A stretch of DNA of 64,000 bases, taken from the NCBI GenBank assembly GCA_963756495.1, contig CAVWNS010000006.1, forward strand, positions 177,031-241,030. The letters are read 5' to 3'. A program made the position numbers and the translations under genes. Positions within the stretch are counted from its first letter, which is position 1; each line of letters begins with the position of its first letter. Under the pieces are notes generated by a model. The model was not told the origin of the DNA. It was given only the letters and a program-made list of their open reading frames with translations, and searched no databases. The DNA comes from DATFDN01 sp963756495. Lineage in GTDB: Bacteria; Pseudomonadota; Alphaproteobacteria; Acetobacterales; Acetobacteraceae. Below, one piece after another: positions 44,560 through 53,044 of this stretch.

Positions 44560-45603
44560 TTAGCGAGGGGTGACAGCGCCTTCCATCTGTTCCGTCCGTC
44601 CTGCATCCGCCTTGACCGGCCTGCCACCCGTGCCAGAGCCCCGCAGGCGGGTCAGTCCCATGCGCAGAATGTTCAACGGCGGGACGACGTAGAGCGCGAT
44701 GACATTGGTATACTGCGCCTGCTCCGCGGCTGGCAGGCCAAGCCGAAAATCGCGGGTTGGCTCCGAGCGCAGGAATGTACCAGCCATGCGGTCCCAGCAG
44801 GAGAGCAGCAGCCCAAAGTTGCGGTCCCAGTGCTTCACCTCGACGCTGTGATGCAATTGATGCTGCGCCGGGCTGAGCAGGTAGTTCTCTAGCCAGCCGT
44901 ATGCCATCGGGATATGCGAATGCCGCAGGTGGTAGAACGAGAGCAGGTTGGCGAGGAAGTAGGCGTCCACGCCCATCAGCAGGTTGTCGCGGATAGGCAG
45001 CCCAAAGGCATAGGAGGTGACGCCCAGAAAAGCCCCGATGCTCAACATGATCAGGCCGGCGTCGATGATCTCCTGCACGGGATGGATGCGGCGGTTGGAA
45101 ATCGGGATTAAAAACAGTGTCGAATGGTGAACTTTGTGGAACTCCCACAGGACACGAACCTTGTGTTCCAGGAAATGCACCAGGAAATTGCAGAAATCCG
45201 CGATGACCACCGTCGCGATCAGGATGACGGTCCAAAGCCAAGCGCTCTCCGACACTTGCGGGCGCGGCCCGAATACGGCGCCCGCTGCATCATAACTGAA
45301 TTTCGCGATGACCACGTTGCCGACGATGACTGCTCCCACCGTGAAGGGATGGACGGCGCGGCTGACTGCCAGGAACAGCAGGTCGAGGCGGACGGATTTG
45401 TGACGCAGGAGCACGGCGGGAAAGCAGAAGCGCAGGAAGTTTCCCGGCGTCTTGGCCAGACCGTGGTCGGTCCGGATCGCGAAGGTGAGCGCCGCACCGG
45501 TCAGCGCCGAGATCCATGTCGCCAGCACGATGGCGACACTGAAGGTCAGGAGATGATGGACGATCGCGGACGCATAGCTATTCAGGCGCAACGCGTGCAG
45601 CAT
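44560..45603 (-). CDS. sterol desaturase / fatty acid hydroxylase family protein
   Basis: 347 aa from the ATG at 45603 (a TTG lies two codons upstream). Several TMs (AIVHHLLTFSVAIVLATWIS, FTVGAVIVGNVVIA, LWTVILIATVVIADFCNFLV). The histidine clusters of the di-iron site are present: LVHFLEHKVRVLWEFHKVHH (HxxxH and HxxHH), LLSFYHLRHSH and HQLHHSVEVKHWDRNFG. Family members hydroxylate or desaturate sterols, carotenoids or fatty acids using O2; the exact substrate is unknown. It stands alone. Confidence 0.85.
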   Translation of the reverse strand: MLHALRLNSYASAIVHHLLTFSVAIVLATWISALTGAALTFAIRTDHGLAKTPGNFLRFCFPAVLLRHKSVRLDLLFLAVSRAVHPFTVGAVIVGNVVIAKFSYDAAGAVFGPRPQVSESAWLWTVILIATVVIADFCNFLVHFLEHKVRVLWEFHKVHHSTLFLIPISNRRIHPVQEIIDAGLIMLSIGAFLGVTSYAFGLPIRDNLLMGVDAYFLANLLSFYHLRHSHIPMAYGWLENYLLSPAQHQLHHSVEVKHWDRNFGLLLSCWDRMAGTFLRSEPTRDFRLGLPAAEQAQYTNVIALYVVPPLNILRMGLTRLRGSGTGGRPVKADAGRTEQMEGAVTPR

Positions 45604-45855
45604 CCACAAACTCCCGGGCGGTGGCGGAAGCAGGGGAGGCTGGCTCTCCTAACCCCAAAATCCCGCCTTGGAACTTCATGGGAATAATACCACGTCGCGA
45701 GACAGCCGGGTGCCCGATCCGGTTCAACTCGTCGTCAGTATGATACCGCAAGCAGTTCGCTTCAGACGGCGCGCGCCGTCCGCTGAGGTTGCGGACACGG
45801 GAGAGTTGTAGCTGAGTGCGCACATACGCCGCCCTCGGTCCCGCAGGAGGACGTC

Positions 45856-46251
45856 ATGCGTCCGCGGTTCGTTGTCACCAATGTCATCATCCTGGCCCTG
45901 CTTTACGCCGGCTGGCGGCTCGGACTGTTCGACGGCTTCCCCGCGCTCGGCCCGGTCGAGGGCATCATGGTCGGCTTCCTCGGCATCTACGCCGCGTTCG
46001 GGGCGGCGGCGGCCTTCCTGGGCCACTGGCGCACCTGCGCCCACATCGCCAACAGCCTGCCCATGTGGGCGTTGACCTTCACCGGGCTCGGCCTCGTGCT
46101 CGCGGTCGCCGACCTGCACAGCCTGACGCCGGAGGCGATGGCGGTCGTGTTCCGCAACCTCGCCTTCTCGATCATCCCCAACATCGTCGGCGTCGCCTTG
46201 ATGGCGTGGCTGCGCGAGCTTGCCTGGTGGTGCGCCCGTGCCGAAATTTAA
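45856..46251 (+). CDS. small polytopic membrane protein, first gene of a three-gene module
   Basis: 131 aa; GGAGGACGTC before the ATG. Three to four hydrophobic segments: VVTNVIILALLYAGWRLGLF, VEGIMVGFLGIYAAFGAAAA, MWALTFTGLGLVLAVAD and FSIIPNIVGVALMAWLRELA. No known family. The next gene begins inside its last codons (14-bp overlap) and encodes a MotB-like single-TM protein, so this may be the integral-membrane partner of a MotAB/TolQR-like complex. That is inference from topology only. Confidence 0.7.
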   Translation: MRPRFVVTNVIILALLYAGWRLGLFDGFPALGPVEGIMVGFLGIYAAFGAAAAFLGHWRTCAHIANSLPMWALTFTGLGLVLAVADLHSLTPEAMAVVFRNLAFSIIPNIVGVALMAWLRELAWWCARAEI

Positions 46252-46804
46252 GGGCTTCGAGTGGTCATATCGTGATCTGCTCACCTCGCTGATGGTGGTC
46301 TACATGGCCATGGCGGCGCTCGCGCTGATCGCCGCAAGCAGGGCGAGCACCGAGGGCGTGACGCCCGGCAACGTGTTGTTCCAGCTCACCTGGGACCCGG
46401 CGAAGCTCGCCGACGTCGACCTGTGGGTGCGCGCGCCTGATGATGCGCCGGTCGGGTACTCGCACCCGGCCGGGCGGCACTGCAACCTGCTGCGCGACGA
46501 CACCGGCCGCCCAACCGATCCGGAGTTGCGCAACATGGAACTGACGGTCTGCCGCGGCACGCCGGACGGCGAATGGGTCGCCAACGTCGCCCTCTATGCC
46601 GATCGTGACGGCAAGCTCCCGGTGACCGCGCTCCTGATCGCCACGATGGCCGGCAAGAACGGCATCCAGCAGATCGCGCGCCGCACCGTGGCCCTGACCC
46701 GCGAGGGCGAGGAGCGGACCGGGTTCCGGTTCGCGCTGCATGGGCAGGATCTCGTGCCGGACAGCGTGAACCACCTCGAGATGCCGCTCTGGAAGCACTT
46801 ATGA
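46238..46804 (+). CDS. MotB-type TM anchor with DUF2135-like periplasmic domain
   Basis: 188 aa from a GTG. N-terminus PKFKGFEWSYRDLLTSLMVV, YMAMAALALIAASR is a short cytoplasmic segment with W.YRDL.TSLMVV before a single TM, like the MotB/ExbD plug helix. The exported part is beta-rich: VLFQLTWDPAKLADVDLWVR, APDDAPVGYSH, CNLLRDDTGRPTDPE, VCRGTPDGEWVANVALYADR. The ADVDLWV.AP...V.Y....D..G pattern resembles DUF2135/YfaP-type sandwich domains. No peptidoglycan-binding OmpA domain is present. Overlaps both neighbours. Confidence 0.7.
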   Translation: MPKFKGFEWSYRDLLTSLMVVYMAMAALALIAASRASTEGVTPGNVLFQLTWDPAKLADVDLWVRAPDDAPVGYSHPAGRHCNLLRDDTGRPTDPELRNMELTVCRGTPDGEWVANVALYADRDGKLPVTALLIATMAGKNGIQQIARRTVALTREGEERTGFRFALHGQDLVPDSVNHLEMPLWKHL

Positions 46805-47271
46805 TCAGCCCGGTCCCGATCGTGTTCGCGCTGCTCGCGCTTTCGGCCGGTGCCTGTGCCATCGCGGTGCATGGGGCCTGGGTCCGCGCCGGCTCGTTCT
46901 GCCTGACCGTCGTGCTGGCCGCCGCGTTGTGGCAGACCAGCCTGGGGCGGCCGCGACCGGCGGTGTTCGAGGCCCCGACCGGCACGGTGGTCGGCTTCCA
47001 CTTCGACGAGCCGCGCGCGATCTATCTCTGGATGCTGCCGGCCGGCGCCCGCGCCCCGACCGCGTTCGCCCTGCCGTGGTCCGAGCGCCAGGCGGCGCAG
47101 CTCCAGCAGGCGGCCGAGCAGGCGCGCAAGGATGGCGAGCCGTTGCAGGCGCGGCGCACCGACCGGCCGACTGGCCCGATGCGCGGCCTGCGCCTGACCG
47201 CGCAGGATAGCCTGCGCTTCTACCCCGCCGAGCATCAGGCGCTGCCGCCGAAGGCCATGGCCACGGAGTGA
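46801..47271 (+). CDS. membrane-anchored hypothetical protein, third gene of the module
   Basis: 156 aa, ATG overlapping the previous stop by 4 bp. Two N-terminal TMs (VPIVFALLALSAGACAIAVH and AGSFCLTVVLAAALWQ), then a soluble domain with VVGFHFDEPRAIYLWMLPAG, FALPWSERQAAQLQQAAEQA and LRLTAQDSLRFYPAEHQALP. No known family. Tight coupling to the two genes upstream indicates one complex. Confidence 0.68.
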   Translation: MISPVPIVFALLALSAGACAIAVHGAWVRAGSFCLTVVLAAALWQTSLGRPRPAVFEAPTGTVVGFHFDEPRAIYLWMLPAGARAPTAFALPWSERQAAQLQQAAEQARKDGEPLQARRTDRPTGPMRGLRLTAQDSLRFYPAEHQALPPKAMATE

Positions 47272-47351
47272 TCGCCGCGCCTGACCCCGGTGCCTTGACC
47301 ACGGCCTGCCGGCGCCGCTTCACTCGAGCGGCTTGAGGGAAGGGGACGCGG

Positions 47352-48416
47352 ATGAAGCCACGAATTGCAATCGTCGGCGCCGGCGCGGTGGGCGGTTACA
47401 CCGGGGCGCACATGGTCCAAGCGGGCGAGGAGGTCATCTTCATCGATCCCTGGCCCGAGCACGTTGAGACGATGCGCGCCAAGGGGCTGCGCATTTCGCA
47501 CCTGACCGGGGAGGAGTTCACAGTCCCGGTGCGCGCATTGCACCTGACCGACGTCCAGGGCCTCAGCAAGGAGCGGCCGGTCGATATCGCCTTCGTCTGC
47601 ATGAAGTCCTACGACACCGCCTGGGCGACCCGGTTCATCGCGCAGTACTTGGGTCCGGACGGCTACGTGGTCTCGCTGCAGAACTGCATGAACGAGGCGA
47701 CGGTGGCCTCGGTCGTCGGCTGGGGCCGGACGCTCGGCTGCATCGCCAGCTCGATCACCGTCGATCTCTGCGAGCCCGGCCATGTGCGCCGCGCCGCAGG
47801 GAAAAGCCGGGGCAAGGGGCACACTGTCTATCGGGTGGGCGAGGTGCATGGCCGGATCACCCCGCGCGCAAGCGAGGTCTGCCGGCTGGTGGACACCGCC
47901 GATGGGGCGATGGTAACGCCCAATCTGTGGGGCGAGCGGTGGTCGAAGCTGGTCACCAACGTCATGGGCAACGGGCTGTCGGCCTGCACCGGCATGATCA
48001 GCCGCGACGTGGTCGCCAACGAGGCGACCCGCCGCTTCTCCGCCCGGCTGGGCAGCGAGGCCATCCGCGTCGGTCACGCGCTGGGTTACGCGCTGGAGGA
48101 GATCCTGCACCTCGACCCGGAGGTGATCGCCCGCGCCGGCGAGGGCGATCCAGATGCGGTGCGCGCCTATGACGAGCATCGGCTGGCGGAGACGCGCAAG
48201 CCCGGCGGCGGCGAGCATCGGCCGTCGATGGGCCAGGACATGGTGAAGGGCCGCCGCACCGAGATCGAGTTCATGAACGGGCTCGTCGCCGACAAGGGCG
48301 CCGAAATCGGCATCCCGACGCCCGCCAACACCGCCCTGACCGACATCGTCAAGCGGGTCGAGAAGGGCGAGCTGCAACCCGATCCGCGGCATATCGTCGA
48401 TCTGCGCCTGAACTGA
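47352..48416 (+). CDS. ketopantoate reductase family protein (PanE/ApbA-like)
   Basis: 354 aa; GGGAAGGGGACGCGG upstream. N-terminal Rossmann IAIVGAGAVGGYTGAHMVQA, VICMKSYDT-type VDIAFVCMKSYDTAWATRF, SLQNCMNEATVASVV; C-terminal helical domain with WSKLVTNVMGNGLSA (the catalytic Lys of the family) and EIEFMNGLVADKGAEIGIPT, PANTALTDIVKRVE. NADPH-dependent reduction of a 2-keto acid, ketopantoate in the type enzyme. The length and the absence of panB/panC nearby leave the substrate open. Confidence 0.85.
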   Translation: MKPRIAIVGAGAVGGYTGAHMVQAGEEVIFIDPWPEHVETMRAKGLRISHLTGEEFTVPVRALHLTDVQGLSKERPVDIAFVCMKSYDTAWATRFIAQYLGPDGYVVSLQNCMNEATVASVVGWGRTLGCIASSITVDLCEPGHVRRAAGKSRGKGHTVYRVGEVHGRITPRASEVCRLVDTADGAMVTPNLWGERWSKLVTNVMGNGLSACTGMISRDVVANEATRRFSARLGSEAIRVGHALGYALEEILHLDPEVIARAGEGDPDAVRAYDEHRLAETRKPGGGEHRPSMGQDMVKGRRTEIEFMNGLVADKGAEIGIPTPANTALTDIVKRVEKGELQPDPRHIVDLRLN

Positions 48417-48503
48417 TAAATCTGCCCCGCGGCGCCGGCGTGCGTTGACGCCGCGGGGTGATCCTTGGCACCTGGACGCCGTCCCAGCGACTCGCCACAC
48501 CGC

Positions 48504-50366
48504 ATGAACCATGTTGCCCGCGCCGATCCGGCGGAGGTCCTTCGCCGCGTCTTCGGCTTCCCCGCCTTCCGGGGTCTGCAGGAGGACGTGGTGCACCATG
48601 TCGTCGCCGGGGGAGATGCGCTGGTGCTGATGCCGACCGGCGGCGGGAAGAGCCTCTGCTATCAGGTGCCCGCGCTGTGCCGGCCGGGCACCGCGGTCGT
48701 CGTCTCGCCGCTGATCGCTCTGATGGACGACCAGGTGGCGGCGCTGCGCCAGGTGGGCGTGGCCGCCGGCGCGCTGCATTCGGAGCTTGATCCGGGCGAG
48801 GCCCGCGACCTCACGCGCGACCTGATCGAGGGCGCTCTCGACCTCCTGTACGTCTCGCCCGAGCGTCTGCTGGGCAACGGCACGCTCGACCGGCTCTCGC
48901 GCATCCAGCTCGCGCTGTTCGCCATCGACGAGGCGCACTGCGTCTCTCAGTGGGGCCACGAGTTCCGCCCGGAGTACCGCGCGCTCGCCGGCCTGGCGGA
49001 GCGGTTTCCTGGTGTGCCGCGGATCGCGCTGACCGCGACCGCGGACCGGCGCACCCGCCCCGACATCCTGGCCGGCCTGCGGATGGCGGATGCGGCCACC
49101 TTCGCAGCCAGCTTCCATCGCCCCAACCTGCACATCGCCGCCCAGGCGAAGGCGAGCGAAACCGCCCAGCTCCAGGCCTTTCTCGCCCGGCACAAGGGCG
49201 ACTGCGGGATCGTGTATTGCGGCACCCGCGCCAAGACCGAGCGCGTGGCCGCCCAGCTCGCCGCCAAGGGCGTCCCCGCGACCGCCTTCCACGCCGGACT
49301 GGAGCCGGAGCGCAAGCGCGCGGCCCTGGCCCGCTTCCGGTCGGGCGAGCCGGTCGTCATCGTCGCCACCATCGCCTTCGGCATGGGCATCGACCGGCCC
49401 GACGTACGCTTCGTCGCCCATCTGGACATGCCGGAGAGCCCGGAGGCGTTCTACCAGCAGATCGGCCGCGCCGGTCGGGACGGGGAGCGGGCGGAGACGC
49501 TACTGCTGTACGGCGGCCAGGAGATCGCCCAAGCTCGTCATCGCCTGGCGCAGTCCAGCGCACCCGACACGCAGAAGCGCACCATGCGGACCAAGATCGA
49601 AGAAATGGTGGCGCTCGCCGAGACGGTCGATTGCCGCACGCGCACCCTGCTCGGCTGCTTCGACGAGGCGCTGGACGGTCCGTGCGGGCACTGCGATACG
49701 TGCGACGCCCCGCCCGCGACGCTGGCCGCGACCGTGGAGGCGCAAAAGGCGCTGTCGGCGGTGCATCGCACCGGCCAGATTTTCGGCGGGGTGCATGTCA
49801 TCGCAGTGCTGCGCGGCGAGCGGACCGACACGGTGCTGCGCCACGGCCATGACCGACTCGGGGTGTTCGGGGTGGGCGCGGATCGCCCGGCCTCGTTCTG
49901 GCGCGGCGTGCTGCGCCAGCTGATCGCGCTGGGCGCCCTCGACGTCGATACCGAGGGACATGGCGGGCTATTCCTGGTGACTGACAAAGCCCGTCCGCTG
50001 CTGCGCGGCGCGGTGGAGTTCCGCGTCCGCGCCGAGGCGCCCGTCGCGCGTCGTGTGTCCATCGCCTCCCCGGCCGCTCCCGCCGTCGCTGACACCCCCG
50101 CTACGCCGGCGGAGCAGGCGCTGTTCGATGCGCTGCGTGCCTGGCGTGCGCGGGAGGCGAAGGCGCAGTCGGTGCCGCCCTACGTGATTTTCCATGACAC
50201 GGTGCTGCGCGCCATCGCCGCCGCTCGGCCCGCGCAGGCGGAGGCGCTCGGTACCCTGAAAGGCGTCGGCGCCTCCAAGCTGGCGCGCTACGGCGCCGCG
50301 GTGCTGGCGATCGTGCGCGGCCCTCACCCGCCGCTGCGCGGCGACCTCTCCCAAGGGGAGAGGTGA
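48504..50366 (+). CDS. recQ: ATP-dependent DNA helicase RecQ
   Basis: 620 aa. SF2 helicase motifs: FRGLQEDVVHHVVAGGDALV, LMPTGGGKSLCYQVPAL (I), VSPLIALMDDQV (Ia), FAIDEAHCVSQWGHEFRPEY (II, DEAH), LTATAD (III), IVYCGTRAKTERVA (IV), VATIAFGMGIDRPDVRFVAH (V), QQIGRAGRDG (VI). The RecQ zinc region (CRTRTLLGCFDE, CGHCDTC), RQC and an HRDC domain at the C-terminus follow. A 3'-5' helicase in recombination repair. The last ~14 residues (HPPLRGDLSQGER) are encoded by an intergenic palindrome and are not part of the family. Confidence 0.92.
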   Translation: MNHVARADPAEVLRRVFGFPAFRGLQEDVVHHVVAGGDALVLMPTGGGKSLCYQVPALCRPGTAVVVSPLIALMDDQVAALRQVGVAAGALHSELDPGEARDLTRDLIEGALDLLYVSPERLLGNGTLDRLSRIQLALFAIDEAHCVSQWGHEFRPEYRALAGLAERFPGVPRIALTATADRRTRPDILAGLRMADAATFAASFHRPNLHIAAQAKASETAQLQAFLARHKGDCGIVYCGTRAKTERVAAQLAAKGVPATAFHAGLEPERKRAALARFRSGEPVVIVATIAFGMGIDRPDVRFVAHLDMPESPEAFYQQIGRAGRDGERAETLLLYGGQEIAQARHRLAQSSAPDTQKRTMRTKIEEMVALAETVDCRTRTLLGCFDEALDGPCGHCDTCDAPPATLAATVEAQKALSAVHRTGQIFGGVHVIAVLRGERTDTVLRHGHDRLGVFGVGADRPASFWRGVLRQLIALGALDVDTEGHGGLFLVTDKARPLLRGAVEFRVRAEAPVARRVSIASPAAPAVADTPATPAEQALFDALRAWRAREAKAQSVPPYVIFHDTVLRAIAAARPAQAEALGTLKGVGASKLARYGAAVLAIVRGPHPPLRGDLSQGER

Positions 50367-50440
50367 TTTAAGCAGCAGGCGATCGTCTCACCTCTCCCGG
50401 CGGGAGAGCTCGCCGTGCGCAGCGCGGCGGGTGAGGGGCT
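50327..50440. repeat. intergenic palindromic repeat overlapping the recQ 3' end
   Basis: ACCTCTCCCAAGGGGAGAGGT (near-perfect hairpin), then CACCTCTCCCGGCGGGAGAG and the outer pair CACCCGCCGCTGCGCG / CGCAGCGCGGCGGGTG. The nested inverted repeats could form one cruciform of ~110 bp. Placed between convergent recQ and the SMP-30-like gene, where it could terminate both transcripts. Confidence 0.65.
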
Positions 50441-51396
50441 TAGCGCACCCGGCGGAACTTGTGCAGGCTGCGCAGGTCGTCGGGACGCGGCTTGTCCGGG
50501 TAGGTCTGCGACCAGTTGGTCCAGGAGACCTCGCCCACATACAGATCGCCGTGCGAATCCACGGTGAGCCCGTGCGGGGCCATGAACTCGGTCGGGCCGA
50601 GGCCGGCGTGGAGCCCGCCCAGGCGGGCGATGCGCTTGCCCGTGTTGTCCACGATCGTCACGCGGGGGCCGAGATTCGGCATGTCGCGGTTCACCGGCAT
50701 GGTCGGGCCCAGTTCGCCGATATAGCAGATCGGGCATTTGCCCGGCGGCATGAACAGGCCGCATGGCCGGTGCAGGTTGTTCCATTGCGCCTGGTACTTG
50801 CCGTTGCCGTCGAACACCTGGACGCGATGGTTCTCGCGGTCGGCGACGTACACCCAGCCATCGGCGTCGCAGGTGATGTTGTGGACGATGTTGAACTCGC
50901 CCGGATCGGTGCCGGAATCGCCCCAGGACAGCAGCAAACGGCCCTTGGGGTCGAACTTGTGGACCCGCGCATTGCCGTAGCCGTCGGAGACGAACAGCGA
51001 CCCATCCGGGCCGAGGGCGGTGTGGGTGCAGCGATGGAACGGCTCGCCGCTCATGTAGGGGGCGGGCTTGCCGGGCACCCCGAGTGTCAGCAGCACCTTG
51101 CCGTCCAGCGTGCATTGCCGGACCGTGTGGTCGCCGTCGTCGGTCAGCCAGATCGTATCGTCGGGCGCCATGTGCAGCCCGTGCGCGCGCGGAAACACGC
51201 CCTCGCCCCAGGAGCGGAGGAAGTTGCCCTTGCGGTCGAACACGATCATCGGGTGCTCGCCCCGATTGAAGACATAGACGTTGTCGGCGCGATCGGCGCC
51301 GACGGCGCCGATCTCCTTGAAGCGCCATCCGTCTGGGAGCTTGGCCCAGTTTTCGACGGGTTCGTAGATGAAGTCGCTAGAGCCGGTTGCGGGCAT
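50440..51396 (-). CDS. NHL-repeat / SMP-30-like beta-propeller protein
   Basis: 318 aa; GCAGGAGGAAACA before the ATG. Propeller blades: GADRADNVYVFNRGEHPMIV, FDRKGNFLRSWGEGVFPRAH, GLHMAPDDTIWLTDDGDHTV, DGSLFVSDGYGNARVHKFDP, DGWVYVADRENHRVQVFDGN and LTVDSHGDLYVGEVS. NHL proteins of this type are annotated as peptidyl-alpha-hydroxyglycine lyase-like or lactonase-like; the real activity is uncertain. No signal peptide. Divergent from the dehalogenase gene (53 bp between starts), so possibly coregulated with the catabolic cluster. Confidence 0.8.
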   Translation of the reverse strand: MPATGSSDFIYEPVENWAKLPDGWRFKEIGAVGADRADNVYVFNRGEHPMIVFDRKGNFLRSWGEGVFPRAHGLHMAPDDTIWLTDDGDHTVRQCTLDGKVLLTLGVPGKPAPYMSGEPFHRCTHTALGPDGSLFVSDGYGNARVHKFDPKGRLLLSWGDSGTDPGEFNIVHNITCDADGWVYVADRENHRVQVFDGNGKYQAQWNNLHRPCGLFMPPGKCPICYIGELGPTMPVNRDMPNLGPRVTIVDNTGKRIARLGGLHAGLGPTEFMAPHGLTVDSHGDLYVGEVSWTNWSQTYPDKPRPDDLRSLHKFRRVR

Positions 51397-51449
51397 TGTT
51401 TCCTCCTGCTTTCCGGTCAAGCTAGACCGCGACCGGGACGGAGGCCAAG

Positions 51450-52151
51450 ATGGACGCTCAGGAACTCAAGCGCGGCATCACCGTCTGCATGTTCGACCAG
51501 TACGGGACCGTGGTGGACATGCAGGGCGGGCTGGTCGAGGTCGCCACCCCGTATTTGCGCGCCAAGGGGTGGCAGGGCAACGCGAATTCTTTCGTCACCT
51601 GGTGGCGGCGCACGCACTACGAAAACTCGATGATCGACGCCCTGCTCGGGCGCAAGCACACCCCCTATCGCGAGATCGGCCATCGTGCGCTGGACCACGT
51701 GCTGGAGCGCGCGGGCATCGCCCATACCATGGCGGAGGTGCACGCGCTCGTGGCGGCGATCGAGCGGCTGAAGCCGTTTCCAGAGGTGCCGGCCGCGCTG
51801 GACCGGCTGCGCACCCGCTACAGGCTTGTCGTGCTGTCGAACGGCGATCCCGATATGCTGGAGGCGGCCAAGGCGCACCACGGAATCCCCTTTGACGCCG
51901 TGATCTCGGTCGTCGTCGCCAATGCCTTCAAGCCGCACGTCGCCACCTACACGAAGGCGGCCGCCCTCGTCGGCGTGCCGATGGACCAGGTGCTATTCGT
52001 CGCCAACCACGCCTTCGACTGCGTCGGCGCCAAGTCGGCCGGCATGCGGACGGCCTTCATTGACCGCCGCCGCCGACCGTTCGGCATCACCCCGCACCAG
52101 CCGGACATCATCGCGCCGAGCATGACCGAGCTTGCGAAGGTGCTCGGCTGA
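51450..52151 (+). CDS. haloacid dehalogenase, type II (HAD superfamily)
   Basis: 233 aa. Nucleophile motif CMFDQYGTVVDMQG (DQYGT of L-2-haloacid dehalogenases), LVVLSNGDPDMLE (motif II), NAFKPHVATYTKAA (Lys motif), FVANHAFDCVGAKSAGMRTA (motif III) and FIDR. Hydrolyses a halogen or a related leaving group from a short 2-substituted acid; the true substrate may not be halogenated. First gene of the rightward catabolic cluster. Confidence 0.85.
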   Translation: MDAQELKRGITVCMFDQYGTVVDMQGGLVEVATPYLRAKGWQGNANSFVTWWRRTHYENSMIDALLGRKHTPYREIGHRALDHVLERAGIAHTMAEVHALVAAIERLKPFPEVPAALDRLRTRYRLVVLSNGDPDMLEAAKAHHGIPFDAVISVVVANAFKPHVATYTKAAALVGVPMDQVLFVANHAFDCVGAKSAGMRTAFIDRRRRPFGITPHQPDIIAPSMTELAKVLG

Positions 52152-52210
52152 CGGCTTGCCGCCCGGCCGGCCGGGACGTATCGAGTTCTAGGGATTGAGG
52201 AGAACCTGCC

Positions 52211-53044
52211 ATGAAACTCATGAGTTTCCGCCGTCCCGACGGCATGCCGTCCTGGGGCATCGCCAAGGACGAGGGCGTGATTGACCTGGGCCACCTGGCG
52301 CCGGGCCTCAAGCATGCGCTCTGGGCGATGACCTCGCTGGCCGAGGAAGCGGCGCGCCACCCCGACTACCGGCTATCGGAAGTGCGGTTCCTGCCGCCGA
52401 TCCCGGACCCGGACAAGATCTTCTGCGTCGGGCTCAACTACGTCACGCACATCAAGGAGGGCGGGCGGGAGCCGCCGAAGAAGCCGATCATCTTCACCCG
52501 GACGCCCAGCAGCCAGGTCGGCAACGGCGAGCCGGTGATCCGCCCCAAGGCCAGCGAGACCTTCGACTACGAGGGCGAGCTTGCCGTCGTCATCGGCCGA
52601 CGTTGCCGGCACGTGGCCCGGGACCGCGCGATGGACGTGATCGCCGGCTTCTCCTGCTACAACGAGGGCTCGGTGCGCGAATTCCAGCGCCACACGGCGC
52701 AGTTCACGCCGGGCAAGAACTTCTGGCGCTCCGGCGCCTTCGGGCCCTGGATCGTCACGCCCGAGGAAGTGGGCGACGTCACGCGCCAGACGCTGCTCAC
52801 CCGGCTGAACGGCGAGGAGGTGCAGCGCGCCACGATCGACGACCTCTGCTTCGACATCCCGACCTTGATCGAATACTGCTCGACCTTCACCGAGCTGGTG
52901 CCGGGCGACGTCATCGTGACCGGCACGACTGGCGGTGTGGGTGCCTTTCGCACGCCGCCGCTGTGGATGAAGCCGGGCGACACGGTGGAGGTGGAGATCT
53001 CGGGCGTCGGCCTGCTGCGCAACCCGGTTGCCGCCGAGGAGTGA
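52211..53044 (+). CDS. fumarylacetoacetate hydrolase family protein
   Basis: 277 aa; GGATTGAGGAGAACCTGCC before the ATG. FAH core: PDKIFCVGLNYVTHIKEGGR, PIIFTRTPSSQVGNGEPVIR, FDYEGELAVVIGRRCRHVA (metal-binding Glu pair), GFSCYNEGSVREFQRH, TPGKNFWRSGAFGPWIVTPE, GDVIVTGTTGGVGAFRTPPL. Members hydrolyse or decarboxylate 2,4-diketo or oxo acids (for example 2-hydroxyhepta-2,4-diene-1,7-dioate isomerase, acylpyruvase). Its TGA overlaps the next ATG (TGATG). Confidence 0.88.
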   Translation: MKLMSFRRPDGMPSWGIAKDEGVIDLGHLAPGLKHALWAMTSLAEEAARHPDYRLSEVRFLPPIPDPDKIFCVGLNYVTHIKEGGREPPKKPIIFTRTPSSQVGNGEPVIRPKASETFDYEGELAVVIGRRCRHVARDRAMDVIAGFSCYNEGSVREFQRHTAQFTPGKNFWRSGAFGPWIVTPEEVGDVTRQTLLTRLNGEEVQRATIDDLCFDIPTLIEYCSTFTELVPGDVIVTGTTGGVGAFRTPPLWMKPGDTVEVEISGVGLLRNPVAAEE

